In this document: positions 1 through 9,079 of the stretch, piece by piece
Layout of the letters: every line of letters begins with the position of its first letter
Numbering within the stretch: the first letter of the stretch is position 1
Origin: Bauldia sp.
GTDB taxonomy: Bacteria > Pseudomonadota > Alphaproteobacteria > Rhizobiales > Kaistiaceae
Reading direction: 5' to 3'
Assembly (NCBI GenBank): GCA_020442065.1
Contig: JAGRKZ010000153.1
Span: 1 to 35,125, forward strand
DNA: 35,125 nucleotides
The notes under the pieces: generated by a model
Databases searched by the model: none
What the model was told of the DNA's origin: nothing
Seen by the model: only the letters and a program-made list of their open reading frames with translations
Position numbers and translations under genes: made by a program

Positions 1-223
1 GCATCGACATCTGCATCATTTCGACGGCGCAGCAGGCCAAGCCGAACGTCATCCACATCAGCGACCCGGTTCGCGCCCAAGTGACGAGTTCGTCGGCTGC
101 CGCTACCAGAAAGCCCTTGTCGGCAAGCTCGTTGTTGATTTCCAGAAAGTACGGGTCATTCGGAGCGACCAGCGGCCTGCCCGGCACCGCAAGTGGCTGT
201 TCAGAATCAGCCGTCAATCCCAT
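1..223 (-). CDS. nuoB: NADH-quinone oxidoreductase subunit B (NuoB), N-terminal part
   Basis: Subunit B of respiratory complex I, a cytoplasmic-side peripheral-arm protein that carries the terminal iron-sulfur cluster N2 next to the quinone site. The visible 74 residues begin [11 protein letters not shown] and include the family signature [11 protein letters not shown] with its paired cysteines, which are N2 ligands. The gene runs off the left edge, so only the N-terminus is seen. Its ATG (221-223) lies inside the end of nuoA with a 10-bp overlap, the usual coupled arrangement at the head of an alphaproteobacterial nuo operon. The identification is firm; the truncation is only the window boundary. 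Confidence 0.95.
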   Translation of the reverse strand, partial: MGLTADSEQPLAVPGRPLVAPNDPYFLEINNELADKGFLVAAADELVTWARTGSLMWMTFGLACCAVEMMQMSM

Positions 224-579
224 TCGAGCGCTCCCTTACGCCACTCGTAGACGAAGCCGATGGTCAGGACCGCGAGGAAGATCATCACCGACCAGAACCC
301 GAACCAGCCGATGTCGCCGAACACCACTGCCCAAGGGAACAGGAACGCGACCTCGAGGTCGAAAATGATGAACAGGATCGACACCAGGTAGAAGCGCACG
401 TCGAACGTCATGCGCGCATCGTCGAAGGGTGCGAAACCGCACTCGTAGGGCGAGAGCTTTTCGGGATCGGGATTCCGGTACGCCACGATGAACGGAATCA
501 CCAACAGCCCGATGCCGATCACCAGGGCAACGCCGATGAAGATCACCAGCGGCATATACTGGCTGAGGAGCGTTTCCAT
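214..579 (-). CDS. nuoA: NADH-quinone oxidoreductase subunit A (NuoA)
   Basis: Small membrane subunit of complex I at the junction between the peripheral and membrane arms. The 121-residue product has three hydrophobic helices (about residues 8-30, 62-82 and 90-112). It also has the family hallmark sequences YECGF and [20 protein letters not shown], followed by [11 protein letters not shown] chose the ATG at 577-579 (METLLSQY) because GGAG lies 11 nt upstream and the length fits the family. A GTG at 601-603 would add eight residues but has no clear ribosome-binding site. It is the first gene of the nuo operon and overlaps nuoB by 10 bp. Confidence 0.95.
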   Translation of the reverse strand: METLLSQYMPLVIFIGVALVIGIGLLVIPFIVAYRNPDPEKLSPYECGFAPFDDARMTFDVRFYLVSILFIIFDLEVAFLFPWAVVFGDIGWFGFWSVMIFLAVLTIGFVYEWRKGALEWD

Positions 580-1014
580 TTCCGCACTGTCTCCGGCCGC
601 CACGACCGAACTGCCGCGACCGCCTCACCCCCAAACATGTTGCGACGCAACGAAACGGCAACACCCTCGTTTGCCGCCGCAATCCCCCGAGTGTCAAGAC
701 ATTCCAGACTGCCCGCGGAATGTGGGAGGCTTAGCCGAGGGGCTCGCCCTCGGCAAGGGCGGCGACGACCCGAACTGAAATGCCCCGTGCCCCGGTGCCG
801 TCGGCTTGGCGATTGTTCGCTAACCTTTAGTTGAATGTGACCCTGACGCGGCTTGTTTCCTGTGTGCTAGCTTCCAACCAGGTGAAGGCCACGCAACGGC
901 CGGCTGCAAGGATCGAGACGGGCTGGGCTGCAGCTGCAAGAAAGAGTCGCGGATTTTTGCATTTCCGCGCTCGCCGGCACCGAACGAGCTGCGGCGGACC
1001 ATTTCGGAGCATCG
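580..1014. other. Divergent intergenic region between nuoA and the GGDEF-EAL gene
   Basis: About 435 bp with no credible gene. It should hold the nuo promoter (minus) and the promoter of the c-di-GMP gene (plus). On the minus strand a perfect TTGACA occurs at 697-692, about 115 nt upstream of the nuoA ATG, but I see no convincing -10 box. An 8-bp stem with a 5-nt loop (GCCGAGGG/CCCTCGGC) lies at 734-754; it has no T-tract and could be a leftover terminator or a leader hairpin. On the plus strand GGAG at 1006-1009 is the ribosome-binding site of the next gene. Confidence 0.5.
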
Positions 1015-3522
1015 ATGGCGACGTTTCTGCTGATTGCCGCACTGGGAGTAGCAATTGGCATGGTGCTGCGCGTCACGGTGCTCATCATCGTGTCCGTTCT
1101 CGTACTGGCGTTCATGTTCGTGACGTCGATGCTGGCGGATTTCGGGCTGACTACCGCCATTCTCGACGCGGTCATCGGCGTGGTGGTGCTTCAGCTCGGC
1201 TATGTCGCCGGAGCGTTTGCCAAAAACCTTGCCTCCCGTGCGTCCCGCCAGCCGATGCCTGCCGCCGCGATGCTCGTCGATCACGCAGATGTCGACCGAC
1301 CACTCTCCGCGCTGGACACAGCGCCTTCTGCTCCGGTCACGGCCGCCGGCCGCACTTTACCGCCTGGGGGGACCCAGGACGGAAAGACGGATTCTGACCT
1401 CGCACTCGACAGCCGTCTGCAGGCGCTGTTCCGCCGGGCGCACGGCTTCATGGTGGTTTTGCGCGGACCGGCCCACACGGTCGAGAGTGCGAACGAGGCA
1501 TTTGTGCGGCTGTTCGGAGGCCGCGACGTCATTGGCAAGCCGATTCGGGACGCCTTGCCGGAGCTTGCCGGCCAAGGGTATTTCGAGAGCCTTGACCGGA
1601 CATACGCCACCGGGGAACCCCTCACGAGTTCCGGCGCTTCGATCGTGCTTCGCCGCTCGGAGGAGGCGCCTCCCGAGCAACGCTTCATCGATTTCGTCTT
1701 TGAACCGATTCGCGACAAGCGCGATCGGTCCATCGGCGTCTTCGTCGAGGGCAACGACGTGACGGCGACGGTGCGCGCCGACGTCCAGGCCAGAGAGATG
1801 GAGCGGCTGGCTCACGCGACCATCGACGCACTACCGGATGGGATAGCCGTTATCGATTCTGATGGCCGGGTCGTCACGATCAGTCGCGCTTGGAAAGCCC
1901 TTGCTGCCGAGCATGATGACGTGCTGCTCGCATTGCACGAAGGTGTGGACTACCTCGCTGCCTGCGATAGCGCGGCAAGGTCCGGCGACATCGACGCCGG
2001 ACGCATTGCGGCGCTGGTCCGTTCGGCGCAGTCGAAAGACGACGTGGGAGCGTCGGTCGAGTACGAGCGGGCCGGGACAGCCGGGTCCCGCTGGTTCGCC
2101 TTCCGGGCGATGCGCATTCCGGGCGATGGTCCGGTTCGAATCGTCCTCGCCAACCAGGAGATCACCGAGCGCAAGGTCTACGAGTCGAGAATAGAGTACC
2201 TGGCGACCCACGACGCGGTGACAGAATTTCCGAACCAGAACCTGCTCACGGATCGCGCACGTCAGATCATCGATGGCGCGCGGCGATCCTCCTCCAGCCT
2301 CGCCGTTCTGGCGATCGACCTCGACAGCTTCAAGCAGTTCAAGGACGGCTACGGCCACGCCACCAGCGACGCTGCCATCCGCGCCTGCGCCGAGCGCATC
2401 GGGCGCCTGACGCGACCGGGCGACACCGTCGCCCGGATCGGCAGCGACGAGTTTGTCATGGTGCTGAACGACCTCGGGGACGTGAGCACCGAGGCAGCGC
2501 GCATGGCGCGCTCCATCCTCGACGATCTCTCCCTGCCGTTCGTAGTCGACGAGCGCGAGCTGACGCTTTCGGCGAGCCTCGGTATCAGCGTCTTTCCGGG
2601 CGACGGCGAGGATTTTCCTGCCCTTCTGAAGAATGCGGAGGCCGCCGTAGAGCGGGCCAAGTCGCTTGGCGGCGGTAACTACCAGTTCTGTTCGCCTGAC
2701 ATAAGCGCGCGTGCGAATGAGCGCGTGCTCATCGAAGGCGAGCTGCGTCGCGCCCTGCGGCTCGAGCAGCTTGAGCTCCACTTCCAGCCTCAGGTCGAGA
2801 TGCGTACGGGCGCCCTCGTTGGCATCGAGGCGTTGGCCCGCTGGCGGCATCCGGAGCTCGGCTGGCTTCCCCCCGCCCGCTTCATACCGATTGCCGAAAA
2901 GACCGGGCTGATCGCGCCGATCGGTCGGTTTGTCCTTCTCGAGGCTTGCCGTCAAATGCGGGCGTGGCAGCGCGAGGGCGTCACCTCGGCTGCGATCGCG
3001 GTCAATATCACCGCCAGCCAGCTCCGCGATCCCGACTTTCCGGGACTCGTCGAGGACGTTGTTGCCGAGGCCGGTATCGATCCCGGCAACCTCGAACTTG
3101 AGATCACGGAAGGCATGATGATGGAAGTCACCGACAGCCTCCTTGCGCGCCTTGCCAGCCTTAAGCGCCTGGGTGTTCGGTTGTCGATCGACGATTTTGG
3201 TACCGGCTACTCGAACCTCGCCTATCTCCGCACTTTTCCGCTGGACAGGCTGAAGGTCGATCGTTCGTTCATCGCCGCCATCGGCAGCGACGAGGGATCG
3301 CGGTCGATCGTCCGCGCCATCCTGGGCCTTGGTCAGAGCTTCGGTCTGGACGTCATCGCGGAAGGCGTCGAGACCAACGAACAGGCCGCCCTGCTGAGCG
3401 AACTCGGTTGCACGCAGGCACAGGGCTACCTCTACGCGGCGCCGATGCGCGGCGCCGAGCTCGCGGAGTGGATCCTCAGCCGTGAGACGCTGGGACACCC
3501 CGCCGCCGCGGCAGGCCGTTAG
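1015..3522 (+). CDS. Membrane-anchored PAS-PAS-GGDEF-EAL cyclic-di-GMP protein
   Basis: 835 residues. The N-terminus is hydrophobic (about 1-70, two to three membrane helices). Two PAS-like regions follow (about 135-250 and 262-385), then GGDEF (about 390-555) and EAL (about 570-825). The EAL domain looks catalytically complete: E605 in EAL, N664 (VNIT), E698 (EITE), D726-D727 (DDFGTGYS), K747, E783 (AEGVE) and Q803 (QGY), so c-di-GMP phosphodiesterase activity is likely. The GGDEF motif is GSDEF (476-480), preceded by an RxxD inhibitory-site motif (R467-D470). The usual HDxLTGLPN start is altered to HDAVTEFPN, so cyclase activity is doubtful and the domain may only bind nucleotide. Start: ATG 1015 with GGAG six bases upstream. 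It is monocistronic; the sensed signal is unknown. Confidence 0.93.
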   Translation: MATFLLIAALGVAIGMVLRVTVLIIVSVLVLAFMFVTSMLADFGLTTAILDAVIGVVVLQLGYVAGAFAKNLASRASRQPMPAAAMLVDHADVDRPLSALDTAPSAPVTAAGRTLPPGGTQDGKTDSDLALDSRLQALFRRAHGFMVVLRGPAHTVESANEAFVRLFGGRDVIGKPIRDALPELAGQGYFESLDRTYATGEPLTSSGASIVLRRSEEAPPEQRFIDFVFEPIRDKRDRSIGVFVEGNDVTATVRADVQAREMERLAHATIDALPDGIAVIDSDGRVVTISRAWKALAAEHDDVLLALHEGVDYLAACDSAARSGDIDAGRIAALVRSAQSKDDVGASVEYERAGTAGSRWFAFRAMRIPGDGPVRIVLANQEITERKVYESRIEYLATHDAVTEFPNQNLLTDRARQIIDGARRSSSSLAVLAIDLDSFKQFKDGYGHATSDAAIRACAERIGRLTRPGDTVARIGSDEFVMVLNDLGDVSTEAARMARSILDDLSLPFVVDERELTLSASLGISVFPGDGEDFPALLKNAEAAVERAKSLGGGNYQFCSPDISARANERVLIEGELRRALRLEQLELHFQPQVEMRTGALVGIEALARWRHPELGWLPPARFIPIAEKTGLIAPIGRFVLLEACRQMRAWQREGVTSAAIAVNITASQLRDPDFPGLVEDVVAEAGIDPGNLELEITEGMMMEVTDSLLARLASLKRLGVRLSIDDFGTGYSNLAYLRTFPLDRLKVDRSFIAAIGSDEGSRSIVRAILGLGQSFGLDVIAEGVETNEQAALLSELGCTQAQGYLYAAPMRGAELAEWILSRETLGHPAAAAGR

Positions 3523-3616
3523 CCACGCCTGGCGTAGTCACTGCCGCTTCACAGGATTGGACGCCTTTGCCTCGACGGGCGCGCCACCGGCTCCCCGGCG
3601 AAGAAAGCGGCACGGT

Positions 3617-4636
3617 CTAGCGACTCCGCCAGCGACGAACCAAGCCGAGGCGTGACTCCGCCAGCGCCATGCCGATTGCGATGGCGATGCCATAGATGAT
3701 GAACTGGAACGCCGTCGAAAGGCCGAGCATCTTCAGCATCTGGCCAAGATGGGTGAGAAAGAGGGCTGCGCCGGCCACCGCCGCCATGCTGCCAACGCCG
3801 CCGGTGATCGCCGTGCCGCCGAGCACTGCCGCGGCGATCGGCGCGAGCAGGTAGGGGTCGCCGACGCTCAAGGTCGGGTTACGGATGAAGGCCGAGATGA
3901 CAATCCCGGCGATGCCGTAGAGGAAGCCGGCGACCGCGAAGGCAGCGATCTGGTAGCCCCGGACGTTGATGCCGGCGACCCACGCGGCGCGCGGGCTCGC
4001 CCCGGCAGCGGCGAAGCGCCGGCCGTAGGTCGTCTTGCGGAGGATGACGGTGAGGACGATGACGAGGACTGCCGTCAGCCACACCGCAACATTGATCCCG
4101 AGGACCCGGCTGCTGCCCCAGTCGGCAAGCAGCGGCGGCACGCGAGCCTCCTGCGGCAGGCTCTCCCGGTACCACAGCGTCGCCCCCTGGGTAATGGCGC
4201 CAATGGCGAGCGTGACAATCAGTGCGTTGAGCTTGCCGATCGCGACGAGAGCGCCGTTGACCACCCCGACAAGCGTGGCGAAGGCGAGCGCCGCAACGAT
4301 CCCGATCACGAGCGCCGAGTCGAGACCGCCGGACACGCCGAGGAGAACCGTGCTCGACAAGGCGATGATCGAGGGAATGGAAAGATCGATGCCCCGCGAC
4401 ATCAGCACCAGGGCTTCGCCCATCGCGGTGATGCACAGGAAGGCGGCGAGCGGGATGAAGGCGAGGATCGTCGAGGGGAGGATACTCCGCGGCACGATGA
4501 TCGCGCCGACCGCAAGGAGAGCCGCCAGTGCGATCCAGATCGCCAGGAAGCGCATCTGGACACCGCCGCCCGGCGCGACGCCCTGCTTCGCGAGGCGGCC
4601 GCCCCGTTCGGCCGCGAGCGGGCCACGAACGCTCAT
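3617..4636 (-). CDS. ABC sugar-type permease (RbsC/BPD_transp_2 family)
   Basis: 339-residue inner-membrane permease of a ribose/xylose/inositol-type ABC importer. After a short basic N-terminus (about 30 residues) come 8-10 hydrophobic segments. The family signature MSRGIDLSIPSIIALS follows the second or third helix, and a Gly-rich AAVLGGTAITGGVGS segment lies near residue 270. The chosen ATG (4634-4636) shares one base with the stop of the upstream ATPase-permease gene (TGATG), so translation is coupled. It is the last gene of the five-gene minus-strand operon that starts at 10759. It probably forms a heterodimeric channel with the permease half of its neighbour. The substrate cannot be read from sequence; a cyclitol, sugar or alicyclic polyol is possible. 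Confidence 0.9.
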   Translation of the reverse strand: MSVRGPLAAERGGRLAKQGVAPGGGVQMRFLAIWIALAALLAVGAIIVPRSILPSTILAFIPLAAFLCITAMGEALVLMSRGIDLSIPSIIALSSTVLLGVSGGLDSALVIGIVAALAFATLVGVVNGALVAIGKLNALIVTLAIGAITQGATLWYRESLPQEARVPPLLADWGSSRVLGINVAVWLTAVLVIVLTVILRKTTYGRRFAAAGASPRAAWVAGINVRGYQIAAFAVAGFLYGIAGIVISAFIRNPTLSVGDPYLLAPIAAAVLGGTAITGGVGSMAAVAGAALFLTHLGQMLKMLGLSTAFQFIIYGIAIAIGMALAESRLGLVRRWRSR

Positions 4637-7194
4637 CAGCCCGCCCCCGCCGCAGTGCGACGCTGCCGCGACGCCGCCTCGAACTTCCGCAGCAGCCAGC
4701 CGACCGGTTCCCACCCCGAATAGAGGAAGACGGCAAAGAGCGTGAGCGCGCCGCTGATGATGATGCCAAGCGCAGTCGAGAGGCCGAGAAGGGTGACGAC
4801 GTTGACGGTGAGGGTGAAGAACAGGGCGCCGAGCACGGCGCCGAGAAACGAGCCGCGCCCGCCGGACAAGGCGGCGCCGCCAAGCACGGCGGCGGCGATG
4901 CTGGGAAGCGTGTAGGCCGACCCGACGACCGGCGTGCCCGTCCCGACTTCAGAGGCGAGGAAGAAGCCGGCAAAGGTGGCGATCACCGCCGAGAGGAGAT
5001 AGGCGCGGAGATGGACGCGGTTGACATGCACGCCGTTTCGTTTCGCCGCTTCCTCGCGGAAGCCGACCGCGCGCAGGCCGAGCCCGCCACGCGTGCGGTA
5101 GAGCCAGAGGTCGGCGAGGAGCGCGACCGCGACAATGACGAGAAACGAGACCGGCAGGAAGCCGATCCGCGCCTTGAGGAGCGCCGTGAGCTCCTCGCTG
5201 ATAAGCCCGCCCGGCGAGGGACGGAGGTAGAGGGCGAAGCCCTGAAGGACCGACAGCGTCGCAATCGTCGTGATTACCGGATTGAGGCCGAGAAAGCGGA
5301 TGAGAGAGCCGTTGACGAGACCGACGACGACGCCTGCCGCGATGCATAGGAACGCGCCCGGCACAAGCATCGCCGTGGGCGTCCCGGACGCCATGACGAA
5401 GGAGGCAAGCACGACCGTCACATTCATCATGGAACCCACCGAGACATCGAAGCCACGGACCATGAGCACGTTGAACTGCGCCATAGTGACGAGGGCAAGC
5501 GGCGCGGTCGCAAGCAGGATGTAGCGGATGTTTATGGGCGAAAGGAACGCGTCCGACTGAAAGGTCGCATAGGCGCCGACCGCCAGGATCAGGATGAGAA
5601 GGAAGAGAAGCGGCGTCCACCACTGCGTGGCTCCGCCCGAAAGCGCGTCGCGAACCGAGGCGATGACCGACCGCCCCTTCGCGCCTTCCGCCGCCCGGGC
5701 TTCCTCGGCACGCGCGGCTCGGGTATCGCGCGACGTGAGGAATGAGGAGACGATGTTCTCCTCGGTGACCTCACGGCCTACGAGGACACGGACGATCCTG
5801 CCGCGCGAGAAGACCGCCACACGATCGCAGAGGCCGGCCAGCTCCATGGCGTCGGAGGAGTTGACGATGCAGGCCGATCCAGCGGCGGTCCGGGCGCGGA
5901 TGGCGCGGTAGATGTCAAAGCGCGCCCGGGCGTCGACCCCCTGCGTCGGTTCGTCGATCAGGATCGCCTTGGCCTCGTGCAGGAAACTCCGGGCCAGCAC
6001 CGCCTTCTGCTGATTGCCGCCGGAGAGGCCGCTGATCGGCTTGTCCAGGGTCGAGGTTACGATGCCGAGCTCCTGAATCAACTCGACGGCGCGGGCGCGC
6101 TCGCGGCGCGCGGACACGATGCCGCCCGACGCGAAGTCATCGAGGACCTGGACCGTCATGTTCTCGCGGACACCAAGCACCGGGAAGATCGACTCATGGG
6201 CGCGGTCGGCGCTGAGCGAAAGGACGCCCGCGGCGAGCGCGTCGGCCGGGCTGCCGAGGGGGACGACCCTTCCGTCGCAGACGATGTGCCCTGTCGCGGG
6301 TTCGAGTCCGCCGAGCGCGCGGATCGCGTCGCGCTGGCCGTTGCCTTCGGCGCCGGCGAAACCGAGGACCTCGCCGCGATCGACATGGAGCGAGACCTCC
6401 GAGAAGCCGGCTCCGCTCAAGCGAGTGGCAAAGAAGCCGACGGTCGCCGTCGCCGCATCAGCGCGCGGCGGAAAGCCCGATTCGATCTCGCGACCGACCA
6501 TGAGGGAGATGAGGTCGTGCTCCGAGAGCCCTTCGTCGACCACATAGACGCCCTGTCCGACGCCGTCCCGCAGGATCGTGACGCGATCGGCAAGGTCGAG
6601 GATCTCAGGGAGACGGTGGCTGACATAAACCACCGCCGTTCCCTCGCTCGTGATCTTCCGGATGATCGCGGTGAGCTTTGCGACGTCCGAGAGATCAAGC
6701 GACGACGTCGGCTCGTCGAGGAGGAGCACCCGCGGGTTGCCGACGAGCGCCTTGACGATCTCGAGGAACTGGCGCTCGGACGCGCTCAGGCTGCCGACCA
6801 GCGCGTCGGGCGAGATCGGCAGATCGTGCGCCGCAAGTTGCGCTTCGGCGAAGGCATGCGGGTCACCCGGGGGCGAGATGGTGCCGAGAACAAGATTCTG
6901 CGCGACGGTGAATTCCCGAACGAGGGAATCGTCCTGGTAGACGGTGGCGAGTCCAATCCTTCGGGCGAGCTGCGGATCGGCAGCGACCAGCGGCGCCCCC
7001 ATGATCTCGATGGTCCCGGAATCCTGGGCCACCGCGCCGCTCGCGATGCCGAGCAGCGTGCTCTTGCCTGAGCCGTTCTCTCCGAGGACGGCGTGAATTT
7101 CGCCGGGCAGGCATTCGAAGCTCATCTCGGCCAGCGCCTGGACGCCTGGATAGCGCTTGGAGATCGCGGAGAGCTTCAGAGAAGGTACCGGCAT
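4636..7194 (-). CDS. Fused ABC transporter: two ATPase domains plus permease (RbsA-RbsC fusion)
   Basis: 852 residues joining what are normally two proteins. Residues about 1-240 form the first nucleotide-binding domain (Walker A GENGSGKST at 38-46, signature LSASERQ, Walker B VLLLDEPTSSLD). Residues about 250-490 form the second, with the degenerate Walker A GAEGNGQ typical of RbsA-type proteins, signature LSGGNQQK and Walker B AILIDEPTQGVD. From about 520 to the end is a complete RbsC-type permease with FDVSVGSMM and AAVLGGAALSGGRGS. The reading frame is open throughout. I chose ATG 7192-7194 (MPVPSLK) over the in-frame start at 7233 because it matches the family N-terminus. Together with the downstream permease and upstream binding protein it completes an importer. 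ATPase-permease fusions are unusual in this family; the frame should be confirmed on reads. Confidence 0.88.
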   Translation of the reverse strand: MPVPSLKLSAISKRYPGVQALAEMSFECLPGEIHAVLGENGSGKSTLLGIASGAVAQDSGTIEIMGAPLVAADPQLARRIGLATVYQDDSLVREFTVAQNLVLGTISPPGDPHAFAEAQLAAHDLPISPDALVGSLSASERQFLEIVKALVGNPRVLLLDEPTSSLDLSDVAKLTAIIRKITSEGTAVVYVSHRLPEILDLADRVTILRDGVGQGVYVVDEGLSEHDLISLMVGREIESGFPPRADAATATVGFFATRLSGAGFSEVSLHVDRGEVLGFAGAEGNGQRDAIRALGGLEPATGHIVCDGRVVPLGSPADALAAGVLSLSADRAHESIFPVLGVRENMTVQVLDDFASGGIVSARRERARAVELIQELGIVTSTLDKPISGLSGGNQQKAVLARSFLHEAKAILIDEPTQGVDARARFDIYRAIRARTAAGSACIVNSSDAMELAGLCDRVAVFSRGRIVRVLVGREVTEENIVSSFLTSRDTRAARAEEARAAEGAKGRSVIASVRDALSGGATQWWTPLLFLLILILAVGAYATFQSDAFLSPINIRYILLATAPLALVTMAQFNVLMVRGFDVSVGSMMNVTVVLASFVMASGTPTAMLVPGAFLCIAAGVVVGLVNGSLIRFLGLNPVITTIATLSVLQGFALYLRPSPGGLISEELTALLKARIGFLPVSFLVIVAVALLADLWLYRTRGGLGLRAVGFREEAAKRNGVHVNRVHLRAYLLSAVIATFAGFFLASEVGTGTPVVGSAYTLPSIAAAVLGGAALSGGRGSFLGAVLGALFFTLTVNVVTLLGLSTALGIIISGALTLFAVFLYSGWEPVGWLLRKFEAASRQRRTAAGAG

Positions 7195-7259
7195 CGTCCC
7201 GCCTTGAGTGATCGGTAGCCGCCCGCGCGCCACGCGGACGGCCGCCCATACAAGGGATG

Positions 7260-7283
7260 GGGCGCGGGGAACGTCCCGCGCCC
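7260..7283. repeat. Intergenic hairpin between binding-protein gene and ABC ATPase gene
   Basis: A perfect 9-bp inverted repeat (GGGCGCGGG / CCCGCGCCC) with a 6-nt loop lies 27 bp past the stop of the binding-protein gene. There is no T-tract after it on the minus strand. Stable hairpins at this position commonly protect the upstream mRNA or attenuate readthrough, giving more binding protein than membrane components. That role is inferred. Confidence 0.6.
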
Positions 7284-7309
7284 GCCAGTCCCGTCAAACT
7301 GCGTACCTG

Positions 7310-8500
7310 CTACTGCGCGAACATCGCCTTCAGCATGTCAGCGTCGAGGCGGGTCGACACCGAGGCGTCCTGTGGCAGGTCGGGATTGCACATGCCCTTC
7401 ACCACCTCGCGGAAGCTGAAGGGGATGTCGACCACCACCGGCACGTCCTGCCCGGCCCGCTTCATCATCGCAGCGGTCAGCGCGACACCCGACTGGAAGT
7501 TGTGCCCCGAGGCGAAGAAGATCTTGAAGTCGGGGTCGTTGGCCTTCTCCCAGTCGCAGAACAGGCCCTGCTCGTCGGTCCGGAGCGCGACCACGACATT
7601 CGGCTCCTTGCCAGCCTCCTGCCAGGCGCGGAGACCCCCGCGGAAGCCGTCGGCATATTCGTAGATCACACCATCGACGCTGTCGTTCTGGGCGAGAAAG
7701 CCGGACATGGCCTGGAACGTCCCCTCTTGCGTCCAGTTGGTGTCGGCCTTGCCGAGCACGGTGATGCCCCCGACCTTTGCCACCTCTTCATCGGCGCACT
7801 TCTGCCAGGCGGCGCTGAGGCCGTTACCCGGCGTACCGCCAAGCTCGACCATGGCGATCTCGTCCTTGCCGGCGTTCTGCTTGACGGCATCGACCATGCC
7901 CGTGCCCAGCTTGCAAAGATCCTCGCTGACGGTGGCGAGGAAGTCCGTCCCGGGCTCGCCGCCGACATAGGTGCCGTTGTGGAGAACGACGGTAATTCCC
8001 GCCTCGGTGGCCTCCTTGATGGTCGGGAGCAGCGCCGTGCTGGCATCGGCGAAGACGACGATGACATCTGCGCCCTGCGCGATCAGACCGCGAAGGTCGG
8101 AGATCGCCTTCGTCGGGTCGGCGCGCGCCGAGGTGTAGATGATCTTGGAGACCTCAGGATAGCTGAGGGCCTCCATGATGAACTCCATCTTGGTGACCTG
8201 CCGCCAGACGTTCTCGCCGAAACCGTCGGCGAGGGCGACGGTCAGGTCGCCATGGCCGGTCTCGCAGCCGTTGTCCTTCCAGCACTTGAGCGCAAGGTCG
8301 CGCTGTTCGGGGGTGAGCCCGGCGGCAAAGCGCTTGAAGGACTCCGCCACCACCGGATTGATGTTCTCGGTAGTGCCGAGCGACTTCATCTCGAGTTCCT
8401 CGGCCGTCATCGCGTGCGAGGCGCCGGCGGAGAATGCGAAGCAGGCGGCAGCAAGACCAGCTGCCCTCCAGTTACGCCAGAAGCGTGGAGTCCCTTGCAT
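7310..8500 (-). CDS. Periplasmic sugar-type substrate-binding protein (Peripla_BP_4 family)
   Basis: 396 residues. A clear secretion signal occupies residues 1-30 (basic MQGTPRFWRNWR, hydrophobic core, cleavage after GASHA). The mature protein resembles ribose/xylose-type binding proteins: segments such as GLIAQGADVIVVFADAS and AGITVVLHNGTYVGG match the hinge-flanking strands, and VDGVIYEYADGFRGGLRAW lies in the C-terminal lobe. The start is the ATG at 8498-8500, with a strong GGGAGGAAATC ribosome-binding site. It is the third gene of the operon, 65 bp after the SnoaL-like gene, and supplies substrate to the permeases at 3617-7194. The ligand is unknown. Its co-transcription with a KSTD-like dehydrogenase favours a cyclic, oxygenated carbon source rather than ribose, but that is inference. 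Confidence 0.9.
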   Translation of the reverse strand: MQGTPRFWRNWRAAGLAAACFAFSAGASHAMTAEELEMKSLGTTENINPVVAESFKRFAAGLTPEQRDLALKCWKDNGCETGHGDLTVALADGFGENVWRQVTKMEFIMEALSYPEVSKIIYTSARADPTKAISDLRGLIAQGADVIVVFADASTALLPTIKEATEAGITVVLHNGTYVGGEPGTDFLATVSEDLCKLGTGMVDAVKQNAGKDEIAMVELGGTPGNGLSAAWQKCADEEVAKVGGITVLGKADTNWTQEGTFQAMSGFLAQNDSVDGVIYEYADGFRGGLRAWQEAGKEPNVVVALRTDEQGLFCDWEKANDPDFKIFFASGHNFQSGVALTAAMMKRAGQDVPVVVDIPFSFREVVKGMCNPDLPQDASVSTRLDADMLKAMFAQ

Positions 8501-8565
8501 GATTTCCTCCCTTTTCGTTCTTGTCTCTTGCACGCCGCTGGCGTGCGCCTTTGAGAGCCGTCGAC

Positions 8566-9036
8566 CTATTTCGCCTTGTCCTTCAGCCACGGGTAACGGG
8601 CCGTGTCCTTTCCAGCGTAGTCCGGGTCTAGATAGATGAAGCAGCGCTGGATCTTGAAGTCGCGGATCTCGAAGACGTCGCACCAGCGCCCGGCCGCCCA
8701 GTCCGGCACACCCGCGCGCCATGGGCCGTCCCGGTGCTCGCCGTGGCTCGTCCCCTCGCACACCACCATGTCGCTTCCGGAGAAGATCCAGGTGAAATCC
8801 GAGAAGTGATGGGTGATCGACTTCAGCGTCCCGCCGACATCGCCGAACAATTTGCCGATCTCTTCCTTGCCGCTGGCGATGCCCCACTTGGGGAAATAGA
8901 CCTGCGCGTCATCGGCGAAGAGGTCGAGGATCGAGCCGCCGGTCGACGTCACCCCTCCCTTGTCGAACGCCTTGAGATATTCGATCGCGACCGACTTCCG
9001 TTGCTCGTCGGTCATCGTCTGGGTGGCGATTGCCAT
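8566..9036 (-). CDS. NTF2/SnoaL-like small protein
   Basis: 156 residues with the cone-shaped NTF2-like fold pattern: an N-terminal helix pair (SVAIEYLKAFDKGG), DLFADDAQVYFPKWG, GKEEIGKLFGD, and a run of strands ending WCDVFEIRDFKIQRCFIYLDPDY. This superfamily includes ketosteroid isomerase, polyketide cyclases (SnoaL), dehydratases and non-catalytic proteins, so the reaction cannot be fixed from fold alone. The start is ATG 9034-9036 with GGAGGAAGAACAAG in front. It lies 43 bp after the KSTD-like dehydrogenase gene. A pairing of isomerase-like and dehydrogenase-like enzymes acting on a cyclic enone would echo steroid chemistry, which is a hypothesis only. Confidence 0.85.
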   Translation of the reverse strand: MAIATQTMTDEQRKSVAIEYLKAFDKGGVTSTGGSILDLFADDAQVYFPKWGIASGKEEIGKLFGDVGGTLKSITHHFSDFTWIFSGSDMVVCEGTSHGEHRDGPWRAGVPDWAAGRWCDVFEIRDFKIQRCFIYLDPDYAGKDTARYPWLKDKAK

Positions 9037-9079
9037 CTTGTTCTTCCTCCGCTTCCTCGATGGGTCGTTTTGATCGCCG

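Noticed and set aside
1831-3498. Open frame of 555 codons on the minus strand
   Set aside because: It is antisense to the GGDEF-EAL gene, whose catalytic motifs are intact.
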